Positions 1-9,744 of a stretch of DNA of 64,000 bases are shown piece after piece. Within the stretch, counting starts at the first letter, position 1, and every line of letters begins with the position of its first letter. This stretch comes from Cervus elaphus. Its lineage: Eukaryota; Chordata; Mammalia; Artiodactyla; Cervidae. The translations under genes and the position numbers were made by a program. The notes below the pieces were generated by a model. It did no database searches, had not been told where the DNA came from, and saw nothing but the letters and a program-made list of their open reading frames with translations. The stretch lies in contig NC_057831.1 in the NCBI RefSeq assembly GCF_910594005.1, positions 45,714,001 to 45,778,000 on the forward strand, in the 5' to 3' direction.

Positions 1-559
1 ATGTGACCAGCTTGTCCTAGTTTCCTGGGGACTTTCCAAGTTCTAGCTCTGAAAAGTCCATGTCCCTGGAACTCTCACTATCCCAGGCAAACCAGCACAT
101 TTGGTCACCCTAGTATTGATGAAGGCCTCAGCCAACTAGACAGATCACTCTGAAGCTGAGATGGTACTTCAAAATTTTCTCAAGAGGTTGACCCTGCTTC
201 TGTGTCAACCAGTCATCAGATAGCGGCTTCCTTGGGAAGGATGTATGACCTTGGGTTAAGAGCTGGGGGGCGGGGGGGGGGGGGGGTGGCAGTGAGGGTG
301 GGAACCCTTCAACAGAGACAATTCCCAAAGACAGCTAAGAATTGAGGACTGTCTACTGGCAGCACTCCCAGCAGCAGAGGGAAGAATCCTTCATTCCCAA
401 TGTGATCTGAGCAGCACACAACAGCATCCACTCCCTCAGGTTCTCTGTGCGTCATGAGCTTTCAGCTTGAGTTCCTACTGCTCATTGCTAGAGTCTCACC
501 CAGTTCAAACCCCTGGTAGAATCTGATCTGAAATGGTCCACATCACAGGTCACAATGGA
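1..559. other. Unique flank without recognisable gene
   Basis: No exon, RNA gene or assignable repeat is visible here. The only structure is a G-rich tract at 265-286 (six G, one C, fifteen G). The open frames are short, and the frame crossing the G tract only encodes proline runs on the reverse strand. Confidence 0.5.
265..286 (+). repeat. Poly-G tract
   Basis: Six G, one C, then fifteen G in a row. The tract could form a G-quadruplex, is likely length-polymorphic, and is a common site of sequencing error. Confidence 0.9.
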
Positions 560-992
560 TCTATGTATGGATGTGAGAGTTGGGCCATGAAGAAAGCTGA
601 GCACCAAAGATTTGATGCTTTTGAACTGTGGTGTTGGAGAAGGCTCTTGAGGGTCCCTTGGACTGCAAGGAGATCCATCCAGTCCATCCTAAAGGAAATC
701 AGTCCTGAATATTTGTTGGAAGGACTGATGCTAAAGCTCCAATACTTTGGCCACCTGATGCAAAGAACTGGCTCATTAGAAAAGACCCTGATACTGAGAA
801 AGATTGAAGGCAGGAGGAGAAGGGAACAACAGAGGATGAGATGGTTGGATGGCATCACTGACTCAGTGGACATGAGTTTGAGCAAACTCCCAGAGTTGGT
901 GATAGACAGGGAAGCCTGGTGTACTGCAGTCCTTGGGGATGCGAAGAGGTAGACATGACTGAGTGACTGAACAGCCCTGAACTGAACTGAAC
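560..992 (+). repeat. BovB (RTE) LINE 3' fragment
   Basis: 5'-truncated BovB retrotransposon in sense orientation. The 533-952 frame carries the C-terminal tail of the BovB polyprotein, downstream of the reverse transcriptase (YGCESW, then FELWCWRRLLRVPW and QRMRWLDGITDS). The copy ends in the diagnostic CTGAACTGAACTGAAC tail at 992. It lacks the endonuclease and RT domains and is dead on arrival. Confidence 0.95.
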
Positions 993-2033
993 AGGTCACT
1001 AACCACTTGGAGACGGGCTCCCCTTGTCCACTTTGTTATAGTTGGAAGCAGGATCATAGGTAGAAACATATCCTCGTAGACTCACCCCTTTGAAAGGGTC
1101 TGTGGGCAGGGCTGGAGGAAATCCTGTTGGTGGGCATCCCAATGAAATGACCATATTCCTTCCAGCAGACAATTATAATGTGCTATGGTGGATGGAGCAT
1201 GTAAGTGTATAAGATGGAGTATTTAAGTATCTAGTGGATGGAAGATACATATAAGTACAGTTTGTTTACTACTTAAACACCTAGGTCTCCTAGTAGAGCC
1301 CAGAAACGTTCTTCACAGTTGAATTAGGACTTGAAGGATGAGCAAGAAGCAGGGTTTTGCCCAGCAGAATCCTGGGTAGGTAGAGGAAGACATTCTAAGC
1401 AGAGAGAATCATATGTACACAGAGGTGTGAACCATATGTACACAGAGGTGTGAGAGAAATCTTAGTGGCCCTAAAGGAGTTGCGTTTCAGTCATCCCTGC
1501 ACTTACTGCCTCTTAACCAGGTGCCTAGGAGGCATTTTTGGCAGCTGCATAGAGGGAAACATGCCACTCACTGAATCATCTGGGGCACTCCCTGTTCCCA
1601 CCTTTCGTGAGCTGGTGCCAGTGGATTCCTGGGCCAAGGCATGCCCCACCCTGATCCTGTTTGGCTGTGTGCTCTGCCAGGATCCCTGCAAGAGGTGGCA
1701 TGGCCTGGGGCCACTGCTGCCCTTCAGACAAGAGCAGCAGCCAGGTCAGTGCAAATACTGCTCTGTCCTCATATGGTTGGGCTCCCATTGATGGCAGCTG
1801 GGCCTTGGGAAGGGGGGCAAAAGGTGGGTTTAGTGGCCAGTTTGCCTCTGGAAGGCAGCTCTGCTGCTCCTGTTTCAGCGCTAAGGATGGCAGGACTCCC
1901 AGGAGAGGTGTGAAGGCCCCATCTACAGTTTCCAGAAGCACTAAAGCTTGCTGACTTCTAAAGCACCACATAAGTACAACAATGAAGAAGGCACTTACAA
2001 CAATGAAAAAGATATCACCATCAGCAAATTTGC
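993..2033. other. Unique stretch
   Basis: No gene or assignable element seen. The 1450-1971 segment is GC-richer and has overlapping open frames of up to 131 codons on both strands, but none resembles a known protein and none has convincing splice or promoter context. A short tandem duplication lies at 1410-1453. Confidence 0.5.
1410..1453 (+). repeat. 21 bp tandem duplication
   Basis: CATATGTACACAGAGGTGTG plus A occurs at 1410-1430 and again, identically, at 1433-1453, separated by AC. The perfect identity indicates a recent local duplication by slippage. Confidence 0.95.
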
Positions 2034-2036
2034 AAG

Positions 2037-2415
2037 ATAATAATAATAGCTAACATATATTGAGCACTTATTAAGTGCCAAACAATAGTTTATAGAAATG
2101 AATCCACACTACCCCCATAAAAATCCTATAGTGAAAGTTGCTCAGTCATGTCTGACTGTTTACGATTCCATAGACTTTACAGTCCATGGAATTCTCCAGG
2201 CCAGAATACTGGAGTGGGTAGCCTTTCCCTTCTCCAGGGGATCTTCCCAACCCAGGAATAGAACCTAGGTCTCCCGCATTGCAGGCGGATCCTTTACCAA
2301 CCGAGCTACAAGGGAAGCCCTATATGCTATTATTGTTCCTATTGATCATGAAGAAATAGAGACACAGAAGAGGTTAAGTAGCTCTGCCTGAGAGTACACA
2401 TCTTGTAATTGAATT
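2037..2415 (-). repeat. MIR SINE, split by a Bov-tA
   Basis: Reverse-strand MIR. The first part (2037-2122) has the 'gagcacttattaagtgcca' core; the second (2325-2415) has the 'gaagaaatagagacacagaagaggttaagtag' type of conserved segment. The two halves are separated by the younger Bov-tA at 2131-2318. Confidence 0.75.
2131..2318 (-). repeat. Bov-tA SINE
   Basis: tRNA-derived ruminant SINE in reverse orientation: it starts with GTGAAAG, contains TCCATGGAATTCTCCAGGCC and ends in GGGAAG. The B box is visible in reverse around 2255-2275. Short flanking repeat CCTATA (2125-2130 and 2319-2324). It interrupts a MIR. Confidence 0.95.
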
Positions 2416-2525
2416 TTGGCAACCCACTCCAGTATTCTCCCCTGGAAAATCCCACAGACAGAGAAGCCTGGTGGGCTATAGTCCATGGGGTCACAAAGAG
2501 TTGGACACAGCTGAGCGTGAGCATA
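2416..2525 (+). repeat. Bov-tA SINE, 5'-truncated
   Basis: Only the non-tRNA BovA body is present ('ggcaacccactccagtattc' through 'gttggacacagctgagcgtg'). The tRNA-like head is missing. Confidence 0.85.
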
Positions 2526-2584
2526 CCCTCCATCTCAATTGTTCTATCAGCCAATGTTCTGATGATTTAGCTGCCGTCTTATGT

Positions 2585-2872
2585 GCTTCCCTGGCAACTC
2601 AGCTGGTAAAGAATCCCCCTGCAATGCAGGAGATCCTGGTTCAATTTCTGGATCCAGAAGATCCACTGGAGAAGGGATAGGCTACCCACTCCAGTATTCT
2701 TGGGTTTCCCTGGTGGCTCAGGTGGTAAAGAATCTGCCTGCAATTCGGGAGACCTCGGTTTGATTCCCGGACTGGGAAAATCCCTTGGAGAAGGGTTAGG
2801 CTACCCGCTCCAGAATTCTGGCCTGGAAAGTCACGGAGTCAGACATGACTGAGCAACTTTCATTTTCACTTT
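2585..2872 (+). repeat. Dimeric Bov-tA SINE
   Basis: Two tRNA-like heads in tandem. The first (GCTTCCCTGGCAACTCAG) starts at about 2585. The second starts at about 2702 ('gtttccctggtggctcagg'), followed by the BovA tail ending 'gagcaactttcattttcact'. It is the same dimer architecture as the copy at 40069-40386, but more diverged. Confidence 0.9.
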
Positions 2873-2904
2873 ATGGAGTGATGTCTAAAAATGCTCTATG
2901 ATTT

Positions 2905-3065
2905 ATTAACACAAAATTATTTCATGTACATGTCTCAATTCATCTTCACATTAGTCCAATGAGGAAGTCATCCCATTTTTCAGATGAAGAAATGGAAGCT
3001 GAGAGAAAATTAAGTGAATGAATAACCAATGAGTGATTGTATTAGGACCTTAGATAAGTATCTTC
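2905..3065 (-). repeat. MIR SINE fragment
   Basis: Reverse-strand MIR core: 'catcccatttttcagatgaagaaatggaagctgag' matches the conserved segment. The rest is diverged and the ends are approximate. Confidence 0.65.
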
Positions 3066-3143
3066 CTTCCAAGTTTACCCTGTCATGAATCATTTCAAAG
3101 GGACCTAAGAATATTTGTGTCCAAATACATATAATGATCAAAA

Positions 3144-3438
3144 TAGTCAATCCTAAAGGAAATCAACCCAGAATATTCATTGGAAGGACTGATGCTGAAG
3201 CTGAAGCTCCACTACTTTGGCCACCTGATGGGAAGAGCTGACTTACTGGAAAAGACCCTGATGCTGGGAAAGATTGAGGGAAGGAGGAGAAGGGAGCGAA
3301 AGAGAATGAGACGGTTGGACAGCATCACTGACTCAAATGGACATGAGTTTAAGCAAGCTCTGGGAGATAGTGAAGGACAGGGAAACCTGGCATGCTGCAG
3401 TACATAGGGTTGCAAAGAGTTGGACAGGACTGAAGGGA
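3144..3438 (+). repeat. BovB 3' fragment
   Basis: Sense 5'-truncated BovB tail starting at the 'agtcaatcctaaaggaaatc' segment and encoding the diverged C-terminus (EGLMLKLKLHYFGHLMGR and RMRRLDSITDS). The terminal CTGAACTGAA motif is degraded to 'ctgaaggga', so this copy is older than those at 47383 and 52219. Confidence 0.9.
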
Positions 3439-4795
3439 CGTCATGCATGCATGCAAAATGGGAATAAAGATAAGTGCAAAGAGATCTGAGCTGGGAGCCA
3501 AGAGTCCTTGGTTCTAGTTGCTCCATCGTGAATGTGGTGACCTCAACTAAAACTTGTCCTTTGGGATTGAATCTCTCCAGAGAAACCAACAGGTTGGGTT
3601 TTAAGAACTCAAGTGTCCTTCTAACTATTAGAGATATGCTGATGGCACTGTAAGACTGGGTTACCTAGAAACATTCACATCATTAGAGTTGCCAAGAGGT
3701 GTTGATGGGAAACCAGCATCTGTGTGGTGGCAACCTACCCTTTCACTCACAGGTGACCCTACCTGGCCTTAAGGTGGTCTGACTGATATGGAGTGTTTCT
3801 ACTTGGGCACCGTGTGAATTTTTTTTAATTTAACAGTGGAAGCAGAAGAATTATTTTGAAAGAATCAAAGCAAATCTACAGGTTTAAAAGAATCGAAGTA
3901 AATCAACGCTTTCACCCTTTTGAACTGCCAAGTTAGGCCCCACATGCCTAGCGTCCATAGATGAAACACAGGGGTTGTATAACTGCTGCCTGTCCTTCTT
4001 CGGAGGGAGTGGTCACATCTTCTCACTGTGAGTACTTGGAGGCAAAGTCTCCTTGTGGGTCTGTTTCTGTGCTGCCCTCCTACTTGGACCACATACTTCT
4101 CCATCTAGATTTGTCGTCTTCTGTTGGTAGGGACATCTCTAGATATTCTAGAAGGGTGCTGGCTGAAGCTATTCCTCAAGTTTTCCCTGCCTTGATTCAA
4201 TCCTAATTTTTCAAGCTTAAGATATGGCTGCTGCTCCTTTTCTTTGTTTCCCCATTTTTATCTGTGTGTCTTCACAATCCTGTATCTCATTACACTCCCA
4301 GCGGTAGACTAGTGTTTCTTAAACTTGAATGTACTATTCATTGTATCAGAAGAAAAAATTCTTGTGGCTTTCCCACCACCACCACTCTGCTAAAATTGTC
4401 TTAAATTATTTTTCTTTTATATCACCTGGACATGTGCAAATATAAAAATGGATTTAAAAAATCCTTAGGCTTATAGCTTTCATATAATATATAAGAACAA
4501 AGCAACCTTATAAATGAAGTACCAACGGCACTATAAAATCTGAACTAACAGTATTAATTTACTGTGGCAGACAATGCTGTTTTAAACTGTTGAAATGAAT
4601 TTTCTGAACAAAATGTGACTGTGGTGAGGGCTGTCATTGCATGGAGCTCTTTAGAGTTTGGCAAGCCTACGCCATCGTGTGCCACGTGAGAACTCAATCT
4701 TGCCATCCTTTTCTGCCATCCAAACGAACGTCAGGTCTTCAGTTTTTCAACATGCCAAATGGTCTTTGCTTATCACAAATGCATCATTTCCATAT
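3439..4795. other. Unique or unassignable stretch
   Basis: No gene recognised. The segment becomes AT-rich after 4200. The frames at 3865-4206 and 4658-4843 are short and unlike known proteins. Text around 4311-4345 ('gtgtttcttaaacttgaatg') weakly resembles an hAT (MER5-like) end, but this is not strong enough to call. Confidence 0.45.
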
Positions 4796-5447
4796 TTTAA
4801 AATAAGTTTGTATATATTTAAGGTATACAACATAGTGACTTGATACACATACACTCAGTGAAATGATTACTACCGTTGAGCTACTTTATGTGTCTTCCCG
4901 CATAGTTACCTTTATGTGTGTGTGATCATAAATCTACTCGTGGCAAATTTCCAGTGTTCAATACAGTATTTTTAGCAATAGTCACTAAGGTGTATATAAG
5001 ACCTCTAAGCTTACTCATCCTACATAACTCTCACCTTGTATCTTTAACCAGCATGTCCCTATTTCTCCCACCTCCCCACACATGGTAACCACTACTCTGC
5101 TCTTCACTTCTATGTATTCAACTTTTTGACAGTCTACATATAAGTGAGATCATGCCATTTTTTTTTCTGTGTATGGCCTATTTGACTTAGCATAATGTCT
5201 TCCAGGTTCATCCATGTTGTTGCAAATGCCAGGATCTCCTTTTTTAAGGCTGAATAATTTTCCATTTTGTATATTAACACCATAATTTCTTTATTAATTT
5301 ATCCATCAATGGACACTTAAGTTATTTCCATATCTTGGCTGTTGTGAATAATGCTGCAGTGAATATGGGAGCACAGACATCTTTTTGAGGTATGATATTA
5401 CTTCCTTTAGGTATATACTCAGAAGATGAACTGTTGAATAATATGAT

Positions 5448-5661
5448 GAAAAGTGAAAGTGAAGTCACTCAGTCGCGTTCAGCTCTGTGCGACCCCATGG
5501 ACTGTAGCCTACCAGGCTTCTCCGTCCATGGGATTTTCCAGGCAAGAATACTGGAGTGGGTTACCATTTCCTTCTCCAGGAGATCTTCCTGACCCAGGGA
5601 TTGAACCTGGGTCTCCCACATTGTAGGCAGACGCTTTACCGTCTGAGCCACCAGGGAAGTC
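5448..5661 (-). repeat. Bov-tA SINE with 12 bp TSD
   Basis: Well-preserved reverse-strand Bov-tA inserted into the antisense L1. Perfect target-site duplication GAATAATATGAT at 5436-5447 and 5662-5673. The tRNA-like part (B box in reverse near 5600) and the BovA body are both complete. Confidence 0.97.
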
Positions 5662-5799
5662 GAATAATATGATAGTTGCATTCTATTTTTTTTTTTCTGA
5701 GAAACCTTCATCCTATTTTCCACAAGGCCAATACCAATTTATACCCCCATCAACAATAAGTGAGGGCTACCTTTTCTCCACATCCTCACCAATACTTAT

Positions 5800-5817
5800 T
5801 CTCTCTCTCTCTCTCTT
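5800..5817 (+). repeat. Short (CT)n microsatellite
   Basis: Run of alternating C and T inside the antisense L1, just upstream of the BovB insertion. Confidence 0.8.
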
Positions 5818-5843
5818 TGATAATAGAAATCCTAACAAGTGAG

Positions 5844-6107
5844 ATTCATTGAAAGGACTGATGCTGAAGCTGGAGCTCCAATACTTTGGCCACCTGATAC
5901 AAAGAGCAAACTCATTAGAAAAGACCCTGATGCTGGGAAAGATTGAAGGCAAGAGAGGAAGGGGCGACAGAGGATGAGATGGTTGGATGGCATCATCGAC
6001 TCAATGGACATGAGTTTGAGCAGGCTCCAGGAGATAAAGGACAGGGAAGCCTGGCGTGCTGTAGTCCATGGAGTCTCAAAGAGTCAAACACAAGTGAGTG
6101 AGTGAAC
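5844..6107 (+). repeat. BovB 3' fragment inside L1
   Basis: Sense 5'-truncated BovB tail ('attcattgaaaggactgatg' to 'caagtgagtgagtgaac'). Imperfect flanking repeat AACAAGTGAG (5834-5843) and AACAGGTCAG (6108-6117). L1 sequence resumes directly after it. Confidence 0.9.
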
Positions 6108-6340
6108 AACAGGTCAGATGATACCTCACTGTAGTTTTAATTTGCATTTCTCTAAGATTAGTGATATTGAGTATCTTTTCATATAACTGTTGGCCATTTG
6201 TATGGCTTTTTTGTAAAAACGTCAATTCAAGCCATTTGCCCAATTTTTAATCAAGTTATTTTGTTATTTTTTTGTTTGTTTTGTGTCTGTTCTTGTTTTT
6301 GCTATTGAGCTGTATGAATTCCTTATATATTTTGAGTAGT

Positions 6341-6442
6341 CACTCTTTTTCAGATATACAGTCTACAAATAATTTCTCCCTGTCCATAGATCACTCTTTT
6401 TCAGATATACAGTGTACAAATACTTTCTCCCTATCCATAGAT
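6341..6442 (+). repeat. 51 bp tandem duplication in L1
   Basis: Two adjacent 51 bp units (6341-6391 and 6392-6442), both beginning CACTCTTTTTCAGATATACA. They differ at only a few positions and keep frame (17 codons). Other L1 copies have a single unit here, so this is a local duplication after or during insertion. Confidence 0.9.
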
Positions 6443-6907
6443 TGCCCACTCATTTTGTTAATTGCTTCTTTTACTGGGCAGAAGCCTTTTAGTTTGGCGT
6501 GGTCTCACTTATTTATTTTTTGCTCTTGTTGTCTGAATCCTTGGTGTCATATCCAAAAAAGTGTTGTGAAGGCCAGTGTCAAGGAGCTTTCACCCCGTGT
6601 TTCCTCCTGTGAGTTTGACAGCTCCAGGTCTAGTCTCTAATCCATATTGAGTTGAGACTTTGTGCCTGATATGACAGACATCTGATTTCATTCTTTTGCA
6701 TGTGGATATCTAGTTATCTCAACACCATTTACAAATGATAGTCTATCTAAAACTACCCTTTCCCCATTATGTATTCTTGGCAAACCTGTCAAAAATTCTA
6801 CATCATTTACACATTAAAGTTCTCTCTATTCTTTTCTCTTTAGCTTGCTATTGCTTCTACTATACTGCTATTTAGTTTAGGGTCACTCATAAAAACACAA
6901 CTACAGG

Positions 6908-7231
6908 ACTTCCTTGGTGGTGTGGTGGGTATGAATCTGCCTGCCAATGCAGGGAACATGGGTTCGATCCCTGGTCCAGGAAGATTCCACATGCACAGAG
7001 CAATTAAGCCCTTGTACCACAACTCCTGAGCTCAAAGGCCACAACTCATGAAGCCCACTCTCCAGGGCCTGTTCTCTGCAACAAAAGAAGCCACGGCACC
7101 GAGAAGCCGGCACACTGCAACAAAGAGGAACCCTCACCCACCGCAGCTAGAGAAGGCCCTCCCAAAAGCAGCAAAGACCCAGTGCGGCCAAAAATAAAAT
7201 AAATAAGACATTTTAAAAGGAAATATACTAT
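6908..7231 (+). repeat. CHR-type SINE
   Basis: Cetartiodactyl tRNA-derived SINE. The head is 'acttccttggtggtgtggtg' with B box GGTTCGATCCC near 6960. The body runs through 'aacaaaagaagccacggcac' and ends 'gcggccaaaaataaaataaa'. Flanked by AAAACACARCTACAGG (6892-6907 and 7232-7247), a 16 bp duplication with one mismatch. Older than the Bov-tA layer. Confidence 0.93.
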
Positions 7232-7381
7232 AAAACACAGCTACAGGCAGTGGAAACTGTGGCACTGCTAGGTTACCACATTAGAGAAAGTTTGCAATGC
7301 TTTTCAAAATGAATCACAACCTAATAGTGGGTCATGAAATCAGTATACTGGGCGCAGCAAGCACTTTTAAAAATATGATAT

Positions 7382-7533
7382 AGACAAGACCATAATGAGA
7401 TATCACTTCACACTTGTCAGAATGGCTATTGTCAAAAACACAACAAAGATCAAGTGTTAGTGAGGACATGGAAAAAAGATGTTCACTATTGATGGGAATG
7501 TAAATCAGTACAGCCACAGTTTGGAATTTCTTT
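7382..7533 (+). repeat. L1 LINE, sense, 5' piece
   Basis: L1 ORF2 3' region ('ataatgagatatcacttcac', 'cagaatggctattgtcaaaa', 'gatgggaatgtaaatcagt'). It is the upstream half of an L1 split by the ISCA1 retrocopy; the L1 resumes at 8285. Confidence 0.9.
7521..7533 (+). repeat. TSD of ISCA1 retrocopy (left)
   Basis: TTGGAATTTCTTT, repeated exactly at 8285-8297. On the reverse strand the duplication begins just after TTTT (TTTT/AAAGAAATTCC), the expected L1-endonuclease cleavage context. Confidence 0.9.
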
Positions 7534-8284
7534 TTTTTTTTCAAATGCATCACTTTATTTTCCTTGGAAGGCAGTCATACATTACACACCTTAAGCATGT
7601 GATAGTCACATGGTTTCTTCAATAAGCCCTAGAACTTCCACAGCTCTCCTGGGGCCTGCAGCCCAAGCAGTCCTGAGGAGTCAAATGTTAAAGCTTTCTC
7701 CACAGCCACATGTTCCTTTGATGTTTGGGTTATTGAACACAAACTCACTGGATAATTTGTCTTCAACATAGTCCATTTCTGTTCCTAACAGTGTTAGCTG
7801 TGCTTTCTTCTCGATGAACACTCTGACTCCATCTTGAATAACTTCTTCATCAGAGTCTCCTTTTGTCTTTGTATATTCTAAAGTGTAGGAAAGGCCATTA
7901 TAACCCCTGGTTCGGACACCAACTTTCACACCAACATGTTCAGGCTTATCTTTAAGAAGTTGTTTTACATTGTTTATCGCTGAAGGTGTTTTTACTTTAT
8001 CCAATGCCATAGGGTTTCTATTCCTTGTAGCAGAAACTTTCCATCCTCAGTACTGTATTTCCTTAGTCATTCCCCAGGCAATTTTCATTTTTTGCAGGGT
8101 GAGTGCGGCCCGGGTGGGCTGCAGCTTCCTCTTGCTCACAGCCCGGACAGTGGCCTGGACTAACGAAGCCGACATCCTCGCCGTCCTGCCGCCCTGGTGT
8201 CTAGGGCTGGAGGTTGGCCATCTCAACCTCTCTCCATGGACACCGCGGGCACTCTGACGCCACAAGCTCCGGCGCATGGAGCCC
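7534..8284 (-). pseudogene. ISCA1: ISCA1 processed pseudogene
   Basis: Retrocopy of ISCA1, an A-type mitochondrial iron-sulfur cluster assembly protein that acts in [4Fe-4S] maturation. Seen: reverse-strand, intronless, poly(A) visible as a T run at 7534-7541, AATAAA signal at 7554-7559, 13 bp TSD, L1-type target site. The N-terminal coding part starts at 8175 (MSASLVQATVRAVSKRK...) and reads to ...AALTL at 8095. A 105 bp non-ISCA1 segment (7990-8094) with an in-frame TGA (8047-8049) follows. Coding then resumes at TPSA (7989) and runs to the natural stop at 7681-7683. The downstream frame (7681-8010, 109 codons) is open and ends GTCGCGESFNI, keeping two of the three cluster-ligand cysteines. 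The third, in RTRGCNGLSY, is changed to Tyr at 7900-7902. Other changes are few (TPSAINNVKQ versus the family's usual TPSAVNKIKQ), so the copy is fairly young. It is probably non-functional: full-length translation is blocked and the downstream ATG product lacks the targeting region and one ligand. Comparison with ISCA1 is from memory of the family. Confidence 0.95.
7990..8094 (-). other. Extra 105 bp segment within the ISCA1 retrocopy
   Basis: The segment lies exactly between codons ...ACC CTG (exon-1-type end) and ACA CCT TCA GCG (exon-2-type start). It is 35 codons long, so it keeps frame, but carries a TGA at 8047-8049. It has no poly(A), TSD or similarity to the SINEs here. The position at an expected exon join suggests a cassette exon in the parent transcript rather than a later insertion. 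This is inference. Confidence 0.6.
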
Positions 8285-9327
8285 TTGGAATTTCTTTAAA
8301 AGATTAAAAATAGAACTACAATACAGTCCTGCAATTCCACTTTTGGGTATTAATCCAAAGAAAATGAAAACACTAACTCAAAAAGATATTTGGACCTCAA
8401 TGCTCATTGAAGCATTACTTACAATAGTCAATATATAGAAGCAACCTAAGTACCCATCAGTAGATGAGTGGATAAAGAAGATGCATTTTATATGAATATT
8501 ACTCAGCCATAAATGACAAAATGAATGCACCTACAATGTATTACGCTAAATGAAATGTCAGACAGAGAAAGACAAATACTGTATTATTTCACTGATTCGT
8601 GAAATCTGAAAACAAAACAGAGGAACAAACACAGCCAAACAGACACAGAGTCCCAGATACAGAGAACCAGCAGGCGGCTGCCCCAGGGGACAGGGGTGAG
8701 GGGAAGAGGGCGATAGGTGAGCGAGATGAAGAGGGATAAACTTCCAGTTACAAAACAAATGAGTCTCGGACATAAAATGTACAGTATGAGGAATACAGTG
8801 AAGAATTATGCAATATCTTTGATTGGTGACAGATGACAACTAGATTTATCATGGTGATCATTTTGAAATGTATGGAAATACTGAATCCTTATGTTGTGTA
8901 ACATGAACTAACATAGTGTTGTAGGTCAATTATACTTCAAAAACAAACAAACAAACACAAACTAAAAAAGGTCAGATTTGTGGTTACTAGAGGCAGAAGG
9001 CTCTTGAGCATATGAAGGCTGTCAAAAGATACAAACTCCCAGTTATAAAATAAATACTAGGAATATAAAGTACAACATGATAAGTATAATTAATATTGCT
9101 GTACATTATACATGAAAGAAAGTAAATCCTCTCATGTGTGAGCTTTCATCACGAGGAAACAATTTTTTCTGTTTCTTTCATTTGAGGTCTCTATGAGAGA
9201 TGGATATTCACTAAACTTATTGGGGCAATCATATGATGCATGTAAGTCAAATTGTTGCACTGTATACCTTAAACTTATAGAGCGCTGTATGTCAATTACA
9301 TGTCAATAAAACTGGAAGAAAGATAAC
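8285..9327 (+). repeat. L1 LINE, sense, 3' end
   Basis: Continuation of the L1 at 7382: end of ORF2 ('gggtattaatccaaagaaaa', 'actcagccataaatgacaaa') and then 3' UTR with 'aacatagtgttgtaggtcaa', a (CAAA)n stretch at 8940-8957, and the terminus 'tcaataaaactggaagaaag'. ORF2 is broken. Confidence 0.9.
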
Positions 9328-9404
9328 TAAATTAGATTAAAAACTATTTTTTTAAATGATAGAAAAGAAAAAACATCAAAGTACATCACATTATGTCAGA
9401 ATAA

Positions 9405-9617
9405 TGAAGTGAGTGAAGTAGCTCAGTCGTGTCCGACTCTTTGCGCATCTGTGGACTGTAGCCTGCCAGGCTCCTCCCTCCATGGGATTCTCCAGGCAAG
9501 AATACTGGAGTGGGCTGCCATTTCCTTCTCCAGGGGATCTTCGCAACCCAGGGTTCGAACCTGGGTCTCCCGCATTGCAGGCAGACGCTTTAACCGCTGA
9601 GCCACCAGGGAAGACCC
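9405..9617 (-). repeat. Bov-tA SINE with 12 bp TSD
   Basis: Full-length reverse-strand Bov-tA with few changes from the common form. Perfect TSD ATGTCAGAATAA at 9393-9404 and 9618-9629. Confidence 0.97.
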
Positions 9618-9744
9618 ATGTCAGAATAAGTATTGTATAAAGAAAATTATTTCAAACACACATACACACACACAGGAGTGACCAATCCAAAGAGATACTG
9701 CATCTCTGGAGCAAGGCCCCGCAGGCACTGTAGTTACCCAATAA

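Larger units (their letters stand above)
4796..6830 (-). repeat. L1 LINE, antisense, interrupted
   Basis: Old L1 3' half in reverse orientation. The pieces are about 4796-5447, 5662-5843 and 6108-6830. They carry antisense L1 ORF2 landmarks such as 'ggacacttaagttatttccatatcttggct', 'tttaatttgcatttctctaa' and 'gtatcttttcatataactgttggcca'. A Bov-tA (5448-5661) and a BovB (5844-6107) split it. It has many stops and no usable ORF2. A 51 bp internal tandem duplication lies at 6341-6442. Confidence 0.85.

Noticed and set aside
533..952. 139-codon frame that looks like a gene
   Set aside because: It is the C-terminal tail of BovB (YGCESW ... QRMRWLDGITDS), part of a truncated LINE with the BovB 3' end.
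2255..2320. tRNA genes suggested by B-box-like GGTTCGA sequences throughout
   Set aside because: All such sites are the tRNA-derived heads of Bov-tA, CHR or MIR SINEs. None has a full cloverleaf with terminator.
6272..6640. 122-codon frame with repeated HSFSDIQ-type peptide
   Set aside because: The peptide repeat is the 51 bp duplication in antisense L1; it is on the wrong strand for ORF2.
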